From assembly GCF_020711235.1 (NCBI RefSeq), contig NZ_JAJFAV010000016.1, positions 78,206 through 142,205 on the forward strand: a stretch of DNA of 64,000 bases, read 5' to 3'. The position numbers and the translations under genes were made by a program. The stretch is from Hymenobacter sp. 15J16-1T3B (GTDB lineage: Bacteria > Bacteroidota > Bacteroidia > Cytophagales > Hymenobacteraceae). A model generated the notes under the pieces. It searched no databases and was not told the origin of the DNA. It saw only the letters and a list, made by a program, of their open reading frames with translations. Positions 45,708 to 54,306 of this stretch are shown here, in pieces; position 1 is the stretch's first letter; every line of letters starts with the position of its first letter.

Positions 45708-46658
45708 GTGCCACTCCGCTACCTCACCCACTCGCTCATCGACCGCGGCGCCTGGGATGAGTGCGTGGCCGCGGCCGCGCAAGTGGTGCCCTACGCCCAA
45801 GCGGGTTGGCTGGAACACACGAATGCGGGCGGTTTTGACGCCGTAGTGGAAACCGACCCGGTCACCGGCCGCTACCTGAGCTTGCTGCCCGTGCCCACGC
45901 AGCGCCGGTTGTGGGGCCGCGAAGCCCTGCAGCCGCCCTTCACCCAGCAACTCGGCCTGCTGACCACCGCCGGCAGTCGGCACCGCGAAGCAGGGGAGTA
46001 TCTGGGGCTGCTTAAGGGCCGCTTTGCCCGCCTTCACCTGCAGCTGAACGACGGCAACCCGGCGCCGGCGGTGCTGCCCGCCGGTTGGCAAGCGGCCGAG
46101 CGCCTGACCTACCAGTTGCCGCTCGACCAGAGCTACGAAAGCCTGCACGCCGGCTACTGCGCCGATTACCGCCGCCGGCTGCGGCAGCAGCGCGAAAAGG
46201 CCGGCGTGCTGCTCACCGACGCAGCCGACCTGGCGCCGCTGATCAGCTTGTTTCAGCGCGAAAAAGGGGGCGAAGTAGGGGGTATGCAACCGGCGTATTA
46301 CCGGCGGCTGCAGCACCTCTACGACTCGTTGCAGAGCCAGGGGCAGCCGTTGCTGGTGCACGCACACGCCACCGGCACGGCCGAGTTGCTGGCCGGTGCG
46401 CTGTTTATTCGCTACCGCAACCGGCTCGTCTACCTCTTTGCCGGCGCCACGCCGGCCGGCAAGAAAGCGGCGGCCCCGCTGCTGCTGCTCGACGAAGCCA
46501 TCCGCCGCCACGCGGGCACGCCCGGGTTGGTCTTGGACTTCGAAGGCGGCATGATTCCGAGTATTGCGCGGTTTTTCGCCAATTTCGGGGCGCGGCCAGT
46601 GCCGTACTATTCCCTCACCCAAACCACCCGCCCGTGGTACCTGACCTGGATGCGCTGA
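45708..46658 (+). CDS. GNAT/FemAB-like acyltransferase
   Basis: 316 residues from GTG 45708 (reads PLRYLTHSLIDRG after the start). The frame is open to 45600, but a terminator at 45643-45672 and the -7 box at 45695-45702 lie inside that extension. Features: AQAGWLEHTNAGGFDAVVETD, LPLDQSYESLHAGYCADYRRRLRQQ, AGALFIRYRNRLVYLFAGAT and a C-terminal LDFEGGMIPSIARFFANFGA, the pattern of FemX-type GNAT proteins of Bacteroidota. The acceptor is unknown. The upp start overlaps its end by 25 bp. Confidence 0.78.
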   Translation: MPLRYLTHSLIDRGAWDECVAAAAQVVPYAQAGWLEHTNAGGFDAVVETDPVTGRYLSLLPVPTQRRLWGREALQPPFTQQLGLLTTAGSRHREAGEYLGLLKGRFARLHLQLNDGNPAPAVLPAGWQAAERLTYQLPLDQSYESLHAGYCADYRRRLRQQREKAGVLLTDAADLAPLISLFQREKGGEVGGMQPAYYRRLQHLYDSLQSQGQPLLVHAHATGTAELLAGALFIRYRNRLVYLFAGATPAGKKAAAPLLLLDEAIRRHAGTPGLVLDFEGGMIPSIARFFANFGARPVPYYSLTQTTRPWYLTWMR

Positions 46659-47311
46659 CCCAAAGCGGCCGCGTACACATTGTGTGCGCCGAGCCCAGCA
46701 TTGCCAACCATTTCCTCGCCGAGCTTCGCGACGTGACCGTGCAGCGCGATTCGCTGCGCTTCCGCCGCAACCTGCAGCGCTTGGGCGAAATCATTGCTTA
46801 CCGCATCAGCTCCCACCTGGATTACACCCACAAGACCGTGCAGACCCCGCTGGCCGAGTCGACGGGCGAACTGCTGGAGGACTTTCCGGTGCTGGCCACC
46901 GTGCTGCGCGCCGGCCTGCCCTTTCACCAAGGCTTCCTGAACTACTTCGACCAGTCGCCCTCGGCCTTCGTGGCGGCCTACCGCATCGAGGCCACCTCGC
47001 GGGTGGAAGTGCAGGTTGATTACCTCTCAGCACCGGATCTGAACGGCCGCGTGCTCATCCTGGCCGACCCCATGCTGGCCACCGGCAAGTCCTTGGCCCT
47101 CACGTACCGGGCCATGCTGCGCTTCGGCCGGCCGCGGCAGGTGCACATTGCCGCCGTCATTGCCTCGCCCGAGGGCGTGCAGCACGTGATGCAGGAAGTG
47201 CCCGAAGCCCAGCTCTGGCTGGCTGCCCTCGACGACCACCTCAACGAACACGCGTATATTGTGCCCGGCCTGGGCGACGCGGGGGATTTGGCCTACGGTA
47301 GCAAGCTGTAA
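46634..47311 (+). CDS. upp: Uracil phosphoribosyltransferase
   Basis: 225 residues if started at GTG 46634 (VPDLDALTQSGRVHIV). A later start before the conserved SIANHFLAELRD is possible. Core features: RNLQRLGEIIAYRIS, VLATVLRAGLPFHQGFL, VLILADPMLATGKSL as PRPP loop, and the C-terminal YIVPGLGDAGDLAYG that holds uracil. It salvages uracil to UMP. The 5' end overlaps the upstream GNAT gene, so the two are probably co-transcribed. Confidence 0.93.
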   Translation: MVPDLDALTQSGRVHIVCAEPSIANHFLAELRDVTVQRDSLRFRRNLQRLGEIIAYRISSHLDYTHKTVQTPLAESTGELLEDFPVLATVLRAGLPFHQGFLNYFDQSPSAFVAAYRIEATSRVEVQVDYLSAPDLNGRVLILADPMLATGKSLALTYRAMLRFGRPRQVHIAAVIASPEGVQHVMQEVPEAQLWLAALDDHLNEHAYIVPGLGDAGDLAYGSKL

Positions 47312-47392
47312 CCGGCTGCGCTAATCAACTTGCCGGGAACCTGCCGCCGCGCCGCCGGGTATACCGGTTATGCCGCTTTTGCTTTGCCCGAA

Positions 47393-47869
47393 ATGCCTAA
47401 CGCTTCCTTGCTCATGATGCCGCACGTGGTGAAATACGCGTCCGTCTTCCTGCTCAGCATGGTGAAGTTTTTTGGTGGCCCGCTGGCCGGCGCAGCCGCG
47501 GGCTTGCCGTTTCTGGCCATTTGGGCCCTGACGGTAGCCGGCATGATGACCAGCATTGTGGTGTTTACGGGGGTGGGCCGGGCCTTTGTGGCGCACCTGC
47601 AGCGCCGCCGCCGCTTGCGCCACCAGCCCATTTTCACCCGCCGCAGCCGTCAGATCGTGCGCATCTTCAGCCGCTTCGGCATCGGCGGCATTGCCTTCCT
47701 GACGCCCATTCTGTTTACGCCCATCGGCGGGGCCGTCATTGCCACGCTGCTGGGCGTGAAGCGCCAGCATATTCTGCTACATATGTTCTGGAGCGCGCTG
47801 CTGTGGGGCGCCGCCGGCGCGTTTTTGGCCATCCGCTTCAGCCACCTGTTTCACCACGGCGCGCACTGA
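47393..47869 (+). CDS. Small membrane protein of unknown function
   Basis: 158 residues from the ATG at 47393 (MPNASLLMMPHVVKYASVF). Earlier starts would use TTG. Hydrophobic segments at about 16-30 and 33-58, a very basic cytoplasmic loop (LQRRRRLRHQPIFTRRSRQ), then FGIGGIAFLTPILFTPIGGAVIATLLGVKR and a last helix. The Pro/Gly-rich re-entrant-like segment recalls small multidrug-export (PF06695) or VTT/DedA-type proteins, but this is only a resemblance. It is the last gene before the 199-bp palindromic element. Confidence 0.65.
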   Translation: MPNASLLMMPHVVKYASVFLLSMVKFFGGPLAGAAAGLPFLAIWALTVAGMMTSIVVFTGVGRAFVAHLQRRRRLRHQPIFTRRSRQIVRIFSRFGIGGIAFLTPILFTPIGGAVIATLLGVKRQHILLHMFWSALLWGAAGAFLAIRFSHLFHHGAH

Positions 47870-47892
47870 GCGTTACAGGCTTAGAAAAAAAG

Positions 47893-48091
47893 GTCATCCT
47901 CATCTGGCGTACGCACAGCGAAGGACCTTCCTCATATCCTGCACCAACGATGAAGCGCAGCCCCCACGGCCCAGACGTCTGGGCCGTGGGGGCTGCGCTT
48001 CGGCGTTACTAAAAAAGCGTCTGCTCTTAGGCCGTGGCGGTGCGGGGCTTTAGGAAGGTCCTTCGCTGTGCGTACGCCAGATGAGGATGAC
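47893..48091. repeat. 199-bp element with 40-bp perfect inverted ends and a 50-bp central palindrome
   Basis: Positions 47893-47932 are the exact reverse complement of 48052-48091 (ends GTCATCCTCATCTGGCGTAC). The centre, 47952-48001, is a perfect 50-bp palindrome with outer arms GAAGCGCAGCC. Partial pairing of CTGCACC with GGTGCGGG lies between. No ORF is inside. It separates convergent genes, 23 bp after one and 14 bp after the other, and may serve as terminator for both. A decayed relative is at 37238. Confidence 0.85.
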
Positions 48092-48105
48092 GGGCTTTTG
48101 GCGTT

Positions 48106-49551
48106 TTACTTGCGGCGGGCGTTGCGGTTCTTGGCCGCGGCGGCTTTCGCGGCCTTGGCCGTCGGCGACGAGGCGCGGCCCTTCGACGGGTTCACCTTGC
48201 TGCCTTTCTTGCTGCGCTGCGGGCCGTCGTAGGTTTTGCCGGTGCGCTTGTCCACGGTGACGCCCGTTTTCAGCCATTCCTGCTTTTCGTGGAAGGCGCC
48301 CTTGAAGTCGGGGTCTTCCTTGCGGCGCAGGGCATCCAGTTCGCGGGCCATTTTCTGCGCTTCCTCGAAGGGCGTCTCGCTGATTTTAACCTCGGCCGGA
48401 ATGTCCTGCTGCGGAATCGGCTGCTTCATCAGCTCCTCGATGCGCTGCACGTGGGGCATTTCGGCTGGCGTGGCGAAGGTAATGGCGGCCCCCGTCAGCT
48501 CGGCCCGGCCAGTGCGGCCGATACGGTGCACGTAGTCGTCGTAGATGACCGGCACGTCGAAGTTAATGACGTGGCTTACAGCCGGCACGTCGATGCCCCG
48601 GGCGGCCACGTCGGTGGCTACCAGGAAGCGCACGTTGCCCTCGCGGAAGGCATTCATGGAGTTCAGGCGGGTGTTCTGGTCCTTGTTGCCGTGAATCACC
48701 CGTGCCTCGCTGTCGATTTTGCGCTGCAGGAAGTGGTGGATGTTGTCGGCCGTTTCCTTGGAGCGGGCGAAGATGATGACGCGGTTGAACGTCTCCTGCT
48801 GCCCCTTCACCAGATGCTCTAGCAGGTGAATTTTGGTCAGGAAGTTGGGCACTTGGTACAGCGTCTGGGCCACCGTCGAAGCCGGGGCCGCCGGCGGCGT
48901 CACCTCGATTTTCACCGGAAACTCCAGGAACTCCCCGCTCAGCTCTTCCACTTTGGCCGGCATGGTGGCCGAAAACAGCATGTTTTGGCGCTTACGCGGC
49001 AGGATTTCGAGCAAGCGGCGGATCTGGGGCATAAAGCCCATGTCCATCATCTTGTCGGCTTCGTCGAGCACTAACGTTTTGATTTCCTTCAGCAGCAGGT
49101 CGCCGCGGGAATACAGCTCCATCAGGCGGCCCGGCGTGGCCAGCAGCACGTCCACGCCCTTGAGCACGGCGTCGGAGTGCGTCTTCACACCCACGCCGCC
49201 GTACACGGCCACGATGCGCAGGTCGGTGTAGACGGCCAGCTTCTTCAGGTGCGTTTCGATCTGCAGAATCAGCTCCCGGGTCGGGGCCAGAATCAGGGCC
49301 CGCGGGTGCTGGCCCTGGGCGTACTTCACCTTCATAAGCAGCGGCAGGCCGAAGGCCGCGGTTTTGCCGGTGCCCGTCTGGGCCACGCCGAGCAGGTCGT
49401 GGCCGGCCAGCAGCAGCGGAATAGCCTGCTGCTGCACCGGCGTGGGCCGCTCAAACCCGGCTTCGGCCACGGCGTTCAGCAGTTGCTTGTTCAGCTTGAA
49501 GTCGTCGAACGATAGGGGCAGGGAAGCGTGGTCAGGGGTCGGTTCAGTCAT
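48106..49551 (-). CDS. DEAD-box RNA helicase, RhlE-like
   Basis: 481 residues. Q motif FERPTPVQQQAIP, motif I AQTGTGKTAAF, Ia PTRELILQ, Ib TPGRLMEL, II VLDEADKMMDMGF, III FSATMPA, IV VIIFARSKETA, V ATDVAARGIDVP, VI HRIGRTGRAE are all present. The C-terminal 100 residues are charged and end in a Lys/Arg/Ala-rich tail (KGSKVNPSKGRASSPTAK), as in RhlE-type helicases. Role in RNA unwinding, ribosome assembly or mRNA decay. A TACCTTTG box lies 23 nt upstream. Confidence 0.96.
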   Translation of the reverse strand: MTEPTPDHASLPLSFDDFKLNKQLLNAVAEAGFERPTPVQQQAIPLLLAGHDLLGVAQTGTGKTAAFGLPLLMKVKYAQGQHPRALILAPTRELILQIETHLKKLAVYTDLRIVAVYGGVGVKTHSDAVLKGVDVLLATPGRLMELYSRGDLLLKEIKTLVLDEADKMMDMGFMPQIRRLLEILPRKRQNMLFSATMPAKVEELSGEFLEFPVKIEVTPPAAPASTVAQTLYQVPNFLTKIHLLEHLVKGQQETFNRVIIFARSKETADNIHHFLQRKIDSEARVIHGNKDQNTRLNSMNAFREGNVRFLVATDVAARGIDVPAVSHVINFDVPVIYDDYVHRIGRTGRAELTGAAITFATPAEMPHVQRIEELMKQPIPQQDIPAEVKISETPFEEAQKMARELDALRRKEDPDFKGAFHEKQEWLKTGVTVDKRTGKTYDGPQRSKKGSKVNPSKGRASSPTAKAAKAAAAKNRNARRK

Positions 49552-49574
49552 ATCAGTCAGCAGCTAGTGCCCCG

Positions 49575-49582
49575 CAAAGGTA
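49575..49582 (-). promoter_or_regulatory. -7 box of the helicase gene
   Basis: The minus strand reads TACCTTTG, a full match, 23 nt before the ATG at 49551. Confidence 0.6.
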
Positions 49583-49678
49583 CGGCGAAAGGCCGGCAGG
49601 CTCAGGCAACTAGCCCCGCCGCCGGCTTTTTGACGAAAAAAATGCGGGCCTAGATTTGGCAAAAACCGCAGCTTACTC

Positions 49679-49686
49679 TACTTTTG
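49679..49686 (+). promoter_or_regulatory. -7 box of tRNA-His
   Basis: TACTTTTG, a full match, 17 nt before the tRNA. A second full match, TAGATTTG, lies at 49651-49658. Confidence 0.6.
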
Positions 49687-49703
49687 CCATCCTAAACCAA
49701 CAC

Positions 49704-49778
<75 letters not shown>

Positions 49779-49785
49779 CTCTCAG

Positions 49786-49819
49786 GTCCCCGGAACTTTC
49801 GCTCCGGGGACTTTTTTTT
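49786..49819 (+). terminator. Rho-independent terminator of tRNA-His
   Basis: GTCCCCGGA pairs with TCCGGGGAC around an 8-nt loop, followed by eight T. Confidence 0.9.
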
Positions 49820-49879
49820 GCCAAATGGGGTTAATCCCCGCAACTTGAGACTTTCCTCGCAACCCCTGATTCTTCTGCT

Positions 49880-50803
49880 ATGAGCTTGGTCGTAATCGGT
49901 ACCGTGGCCTTCGACGCCATCGAAACGCCCTTCGGCAAAACCGACAAAATCGTAGGCGGCGCCGCCACGTTTGCCTCGCTGGCCGCTTCCTACTCCGTCA
50001 AGCCCGTCAAAATCGTGTCGGTAGTCGGCGACGATTTCCACGACAAGGACATCATGTTGCTGCAGGAGCACGGCGTGGACGTGGAAGGCCTGCAGATCAA
50101 GCAGGGCGAGAAATCCTTCTTCTGGGCCGGCAAATACAACACCGACCTCAACTCGCGCGAGACCCTGGCCACCGAGCTGAACGTGCTGGCCGACTTCGAC
50201 CCGGTCATTCCCGATTCCTACCAGGATTGCAAGTACCTGATGCTGGGCAACCTCACCCCGCAGATTCAGCGCTTGGTGATTCAGCGCTTGGTAAACCGCC
50301 CCAAGCTCATCGTGATGGATACGATGAACTTCTGGATGGACGTGGCCCTGGCCGAACTGCTCGAGACCATTCAGATGGTGGACGTGCTCAGCATCAACGA
50401 TGAGGAAGCCCGCCAACTCAGCGGTGAATACTCACTGGTGAAGGCGGCGCGCAAGATCCTGGCCCTGGGGCCTAAGTTCCTCATCATCAAGAAAGGGGAG
50501 CACGGCGCCCTGCTCTTCCACAAAAAGCAGGTGTTCTTCTGCCCAGCCCTACCGCTGGAGGAAGTATTCGACCCGACCGGCGCCGGCGACACCTTCGCGG
50601 GCGGCTTCATCGGCCACATCGCCGCCACCGACGACTGCTCGTTCGAGAACTTAAAGCGCGCCGTGATTCACGGCTCGGCCATGGCCTCGTTCTGCGTGGA
50701 AAAATTCGGCACCGAACGCCTGCTGAACCTCACCCAGGAGGACATTCAGGAGCGCGAAAAGCAGTTCGGCGACCTGGTGCGCGTGGAAGAAGTGCTGGCC
50801 TAA
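49880..50803 (+). CDS. PfkB-family carbohydrate/nucleoside kinase
   Basis: 307 residues. N-terminal MSLVVIGTVAFDAIETPFG and GGAATFASLAAS with VVGDDF; LSINDEEARQL; LIIKKGEHGALLF; catalytic signature DPTGAGDTFAGGFIGH with the base Asp in GAGD. The lack of the fructose-6-phosphate-type motifs and the short N-terminus suggest a ribokinase/adenosine-kinase-like enzyme. The substrate cannot be fixed from sequence. It follows tRNA-His and its terminator, so it has its own transcript. Confidence 0.9.
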   Translation: MSLVVIGTVAFDAIETPFGKTDKIVGGAATFASLAASYSVKPVKIVSVVGDDFHDKDIMLLQEHGVDVEGLQIKQGEKSFFWAGKYNTDLNSRETLATELNVLADFDPVIPDSYQDCKYLMLGNLTPQIQRLVIQRLVNRPKLIVMDTMNFWMDVALAELLETIQMVDVLSINDEEARQLSGEYSLVKAARKILALGPKFLIIKKGEHGALLFHKKQVFFCPALPLEEVFDPTGAGDTFAGGFIGHIAATDDCSFENLKRAVIHGSAMASFCVEKFGTERLLNLTQEDIQEREKQFGDLVRVEEVLA

Positions 50804-50865
50804 GGCAACCCGACAGCTGGTGCGGGGGTAAAAGAGGTATCGTTTCCCCACAACGCACCCGAGCC

Positions 50866-51153
50866 ATGTCACAGAGCCAAAGCAAACATAACAAGAACCA
50901 GGAGCTGATTCCGGGCTCCTCGAACCTGGAAAACAGCAAAGTACCTTCTTCGAACAGCGGCGGCACCAAGGTGCAGAACGTAAGCCGCAACCAGATTTCG
51001 GAAGAAGGCAACCAGACCCGCAACAACGCGGCCGGTGGCAACAACAGCGAAATTCGCTCGAACGCCTCCAACAAGCCGCGCAGCAATCCGCAAGGCAACC
51101 ACCCCATGTCGGTGGACAGCAGCCAGAAAGGCCCCGGCCGTAAAGCTGACTAG
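50866..51153 (+). CDS. Small hydrophilic, probably disordered protein
   Basis: 95 residues, MSQSQSKHNKNQELIPGSS start, made almost only of Ser, Asn, Gln, Lys, Gly and Arg, without hydrophobic core or signal peptide. Such composition resembles stress-linked hydrophilins, but no family is recognised. It lies 62 bp after the PfkB gene and ends before a terminator. The overlapping minus-strand frame looks like a shadow. Confidence 0.6.
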   Translation: MSQSQSKHNKNQELIPGSSNLENSKVPSSNSGGTKVQNVSRNQISEEGNQTRNNAAGGNNSEIRSNASNKPRSNPQGNHPMSVDSSQKGPGRKAD

Positions 51154-51178
51154 CCTTAAGGCCCTGACTGATGAATAG

Positions 51179-51213
51179 AAAAGCCCCGCTGGACTTGTCC
51201 GGCGGGGCTTTTT
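51179..51213 (+). terminator. Rho-independent terminator
   Basis: AAAAGCCCCGC and GGAC pair with GTCC and GCGGGGCTTTT, ending in five T. Confidence 0.85.
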
Positions 51214-51289
51214 GATGTCAAGTCTCCAAGCCCTATCCACAGACGGCTGATGCTGCCGTGGGCCTCGCCGCAATGACGGCTAAGGCTAC

Positions 51290-52135
51290 CTAGTCGGGCA
51301 GCGTCAGGCGCATCACGCGGGTGTCCACGTCGCCGTTGTGGATAAAGTCCTGCTCAAATAGAATGGTATGGTTGTTCAGCCAGCGCGGCTGGCTTACGCC
51401 CCACTCCGTTTGCCGCTCCCAAAGCAGCTGCGGGCGGCCCGATTTCATGCTCCACACCTGCAGGCCGCTGGGCTCGTAGCGGGCCAGCACATCGGAGGAG
51501 CCGCAGACGAAGTAGCTCCCGTCGGGCGAAACGGACGGGGGGCTCCACACCACCGTTTGCCGGCCGGTTTTCTGGTCAATCAACAGGTAATAGCCGCCCT
51601 CGTAGAGCCGCACCGCCACTAGCCAGTGGTGAATGCGCGGCAGCGTGGCCACGTACTCGTAGAGCACGCTCGTGTCGTAGTTCTCCGTGGGGTTGTTGAC
51701 GAGGCGCACGGCTTTGCCGTTCTGACAGCGCAACGCCAGCGTACGGCCGGCGCGTTGGGCCGTGGTGGCTTTGCGCAGGCGCCGCCGTTCCTCGGCTTCG
51801 GGGTCCAGCTCGTCGCCTTCGTCAGCCGCTTGGCTAAGCAGCCACTCCTGCACCGGCAGCTGCTCGAACACATCCCGGGAGCCGGGGTAAAGCCGCACTA
51901 CCCGCTCGCCGACCATCAGCGTGTCGAGGTAACTGTAGCGGTACGGGGAAGGCGGGGGCAGCGGGCGCTTCCGGGCCGCACCCGTGGGCACCTGCGCTTG
52001 GGCCGGCAGCAGGGTGGGCGGCAACGACACGCCCGGGCGGGCACGCTCCGCCGGCTGCATGCGCAGGGTGCAGGAAGTCAGCAAGCACAAGCCCCCCAAT
52101 ACGAGCGGGGCCGGCAGCGGACGGAGCGGGGACAT
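51290..52135 (-). CDS. Lipoprotein with WD40/TolB-like C-terminal repeats
   Basis: 281 residues from the ATG at 52135 (MSPLRPLPAPLVLGGLCLLTSC). Lipobox LLTSC. The Pro/Ala-rich linker (45-70) is followed by a charged region and a C-terminal half with blade-like strands (YEGGYYLLIDQKTGRQTVVWSPPSVSPDGSYFVCGSSD, LQVWSMKSGRPQLLWERQTEWGVSQPRWLNNHTI) resembling TolB/WD40-type propeller blades. The function is unknown. Its start lies 29 bp downstream of the M61 peptidase stop, so they probably form an operon. Confidence 0.7.
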   Translation of the reverse strand: MSPLRPLPAPLVLGGLCLLTSCTLRMQPAERARPGVSLPPTLLPAQAQVPTGAARKRPLPPPSPYRYSYLDTLMVGERVVRLYPGSRDVFEQLPVQEWLLSQAADEGDELDPEAEERRRLRKATTAQRAGRTLALRCQNGKAVRLVNNPTENYDTSVLYEYVATLPRIHHWLVAVRLYEGGYYLLIDQKTGRQTVVWSPPSVSPDGSYFVCGSSDVLARYEPSGLQVWSMKSGRPQLLWERQTEWGVSQPRWLNNHTILFEQDFIHNGDVDTRVMRLTLPD

Positions 52136-52164
52136 ACGAGTAAGCAGGGGAGTGGCGAAACGGA

Positions 52165-53901
52165 CTAAAAGGCCTGGTTTAGCCACTGGCGGAAGCCGGC
52201 TTGTTCGGCCGGCGTGGCGTCGGGGCGCTTGTCCACGGTGAGCTTGGCCCAGAACCGCCGGCCGGGCTCCGCGGGCAGCGAAACGGTGAGCAGGCGGTCT
52301 TGGCGGAATACGCTGATGTCGTACGCCGGTTGCCCCGTAGAGAGCAAGGTTTGCAGGTTCATGTCGACGCGCCGGCCGTTGACGGCCACAATCTGGTCGT
52401 CGACCGTCAGGCAGCGCGCGGCGGGTGAGTTGGGGTAGATGTCGGTGACTTCGGTGCGCTCGTTCTTCACCACCGTGCGGAAGCCAAACAGGCTCTCCGA
52501 CGCCGAGCCGCTGGGCTGAATCATCAGCGCGCAGCCTACCGTGTGCAAGGCCTCGTCGAGCGGCGTTTCCAGCTCCGCCGTGCCGTAAATGTGCTCGTCG
52601 AAGTACCAGCGCATGTCTTCGCCGGCCACGTCCTCCACGATGCGGCGGTAGTCGTCCTCGGTGTAGCCGATGCCGGTCTGCCCGAATTCCTGCCAGAGGC
52701 GCCGCATCACGTCGTCGAGGCTGCGCGCATGGTTGTGCCGGCGGCGGATGTGCAGATCGAGCAGCAGGGCCACCAGGGCGCCCTTGTGGTACACCGACAC
52801 CTTGCGGTCGGGGACGCCGGGCTTGTAGCCGTCGAGCCAGAGGTCCATGCTCGCGTCGGCCACCGAGAGGTTGTAGCGGCCGTGGTCGTCGTAGTGCTTG
52901 CGCAGCACAATGTTCAGCTCGTCGAAGTACTGACTGGCCGAGCGCACATTGGCGCGGGCCAGCAAGTACTCGCCGTAGTAGGTGGTGATGCCCTCGGCCA
53001 CGAAGCAGGTACGGAAGTAGTTCTCGCGGGTGTAATCGTAGGGCTGCATCTCAGCCGGGCGAATGGCCTTGATGTTCCAGACGTGAAACAACTCGTGGCA
53101 GCTTACGCCCAGGAATTCCTTGTACAAGCCTTCGGTCATCAGCAACTCCGCCGGACCCAGTGTCACCACGGTAGAGTTTAGGTGTTCCACGCCGTGGTAG
53201 TGCTTGTAGGGCAGGATCTGGTTCAGGAAGTGATAATCCTGGGCCGGAAAGCCGCCGAACAGCCGCAGCTGCTCCTCGCTGAAGGCTTTGAAGTCGCGCA
53301 CGATAACCGGCCAGTTGGGCCGCGCTTCCGAGCCCTGCACCCACACGTGAAAGGGCAGGCCGCCGGCTTCGTATTCGGCGTGCTGCAGGGTGGGGGAAGC
53401 AATCAGCGGCGAATCCACCAGCTGGTCGTAGCTGGCCGCTTCCAGCACGTGCTTGCCCACCTCTTTCATCCCGCAAGCAATCTGCCAGTCCTCCGGCAAA
53501 GCCAAATGCAGCTGGCAAGGCTCCGAGCGGCGGCCCTCTGCGTACATGAAGCACTGAATGCCGTTCAGGTACAGTTGCGACTCGTCGAGCCAGGAGCCGC
53601 CGGCGTCCATCTGGTGCGCGTAAAAATTGTACTGTACCCGGACCGTGCGGCCCGCCGCGCCCTCGATTTGCCACCGGTCTTTGGTCAGCTTCTGCAGGGG
53701 CAGCACCGCATCCGAATCGGCGTCGAAAGCCTCGACGCGCTGGATTTTCTGGCCGAAATTCTGCAGTTCGTAGCGTCCCGGGCGCCAGGCGGGCAGTTGC
53801 AGCTCCAGCGGCTCCGTGGCCTCGGCGGGCACGGAGAGCTGCAATTGCACTTGCAGGTAAAACGTAAGCGGGTTGGCAAACGAGACGTAGTAGTGAATCA
53901 T
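52165..53901 (-). CDS. M61-family metallopeptidase with PDZ domain
   Basis: 578 residues from the ATG at 53901 (MIHYYVSFANPLTFYLQ). An N-terminal beta domain (1-165) with WRPGRYELQNF is followed by the glutamyl-aminopeptidase-like catalytic domain with VSCHELFHVWNIKAIRP (zinc His residues and catalytic Glu) and the downstream Glu ligand in FVAEGITTYYGEY. A PDZ domain (about 460-550) contains FGFRTVVKNERTEVTDIYPNSPAA. There is no signal peptide, so a cytoplasmic aminopeptidase of the glycyl-aminopeptidase type is likely. The promoter TAGCTTTG lies 28 nt upstream. Confidence 0.93.
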   Translation of the reverse strand: MIHYYVSFANPLTFYLQVQLQLSVPAEATEPLELQLPAWRPGRYELQNFGQKIQRVEAFDADSDAVLPLQKLTKDRWQIEGAAGRTVRVQYNFYAHQMDAGGSWLDESQLYLNGIQCFMYAEGRRSEPCQLHLALPEDWQIACGMKEVGKHVLEAASYDQLVDSPLIASPTLQHAEYEAGGLPFHVWVQGSEARPNWPVIVRDFKAFSEEQLRLFGGFPAQDYHFLNQILPYKHYHGVEHLNSTVVTLGPAELLMTEGLYKEFLGVSCHELFHVWNIKAIRPAEMQPYDYTRENYFRTCFVAEGITTYYGEYLLARANVRSASQYFDELNIVLRKHYDDHGRYNLSVADASMDLWLDGYKPGVPDRKVSVYHKGALVALLLDLHIRRRHNHARSLDDVMRRLWQEFGQTGIGYTEDDYRRIVEDVAGEDMRWYFDEHIYGTAELETPLDEALHTVGCALMIQPSGSASESLFGFRTVVKNERTEVTDIYPNSPAARCLTVDDQIVAVNGRRVDMNLQTLLSTGQPAYDISVFRQDRLLTVSLPAEPGRRFWAKLTVDKRPDATPAEQAGFRQWLNQAF

Positions 53902-53929
53902 ACAGCGCGGCACGGGTCAATCGGCGTAG

Positions 53930-53937
53930 CAAAGCTA
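53930..53937 (-). promoter_or_regulatory. -7 box of the M61 gene
   Basis: The minus strand reads TAGCTTTG, a full match, inside a short palindrome CGTAGCaaaGCTACG, 28 nt before the start. Confidence 0.6.
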
Positions 53938-54033
53938 CGGCGGAAATAGCCAGCCTGATGGGTAAGCAGTTGCCGTGGTGCAACTTTCTTCGGCTTGCTC
54001 GAATTAGCAATTGCCTTTGTAGATATAAGTCCT

Positions 54034-54041
54034 TACCTTTG
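54034..54041 (+). promoter_or_regulatory. -7 box of rpmH-rnpA
   Basis: TACCTTTG, a full match, with TTG at 54011-54013 as possible -33 element (same 23-nt spacing as at other promoters here), 26 nt before rpmH. Confidence 0.65.
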
Positions 54042-54067
54042 CCGGCCTTACATAACCGTGCCCCGTC

Positions 54068-54226
54068 ATGAAAAGAACGTTTCAGCCTTCTCAGCGCAAG
54101 CGCCGTAACAAGCACGGCTTCCGTCTGCGCATGGAATCTGCCAACGGCCGCCGCGTACTCGCCGCTCGCCGCAAAAAAGGTCGCAAAAAGCTCACCGTTT
54201 CGGACGAGCACAAACACAAGCGCTAA
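54068..54226 (+). CDS. rpmH: Ribosomal protein bL34
   Basis: 52 residues: [22 protein letters not shown], then [19 protein letters not shown], the full signature of bL34, with a short SDEHKHKR tail. It is part of the large ribosomal subunit. It stands right before rnpA, the classical order. Confidence 0.97.
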   Translation: MKRTFQPSQRKRRNKHGFRLRMESANGRRVLAARRKKGRKKLTVSDEHKHKR

Positions 54227-54306
54227 CAGCCCCGTCGCACGGCTGGCTTGCTGACGCCGATTGACCTATCGGTTCGGCAACATCCACAGCTGTGCCCCGA
54301 GTTTTC

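Noticed and set aside
50869..51273. Minus-strand frame opposite the hydrophilic small protein
   Set aside because: Composition is that of an antisense shadow, and it would run through the terminator at 51179.
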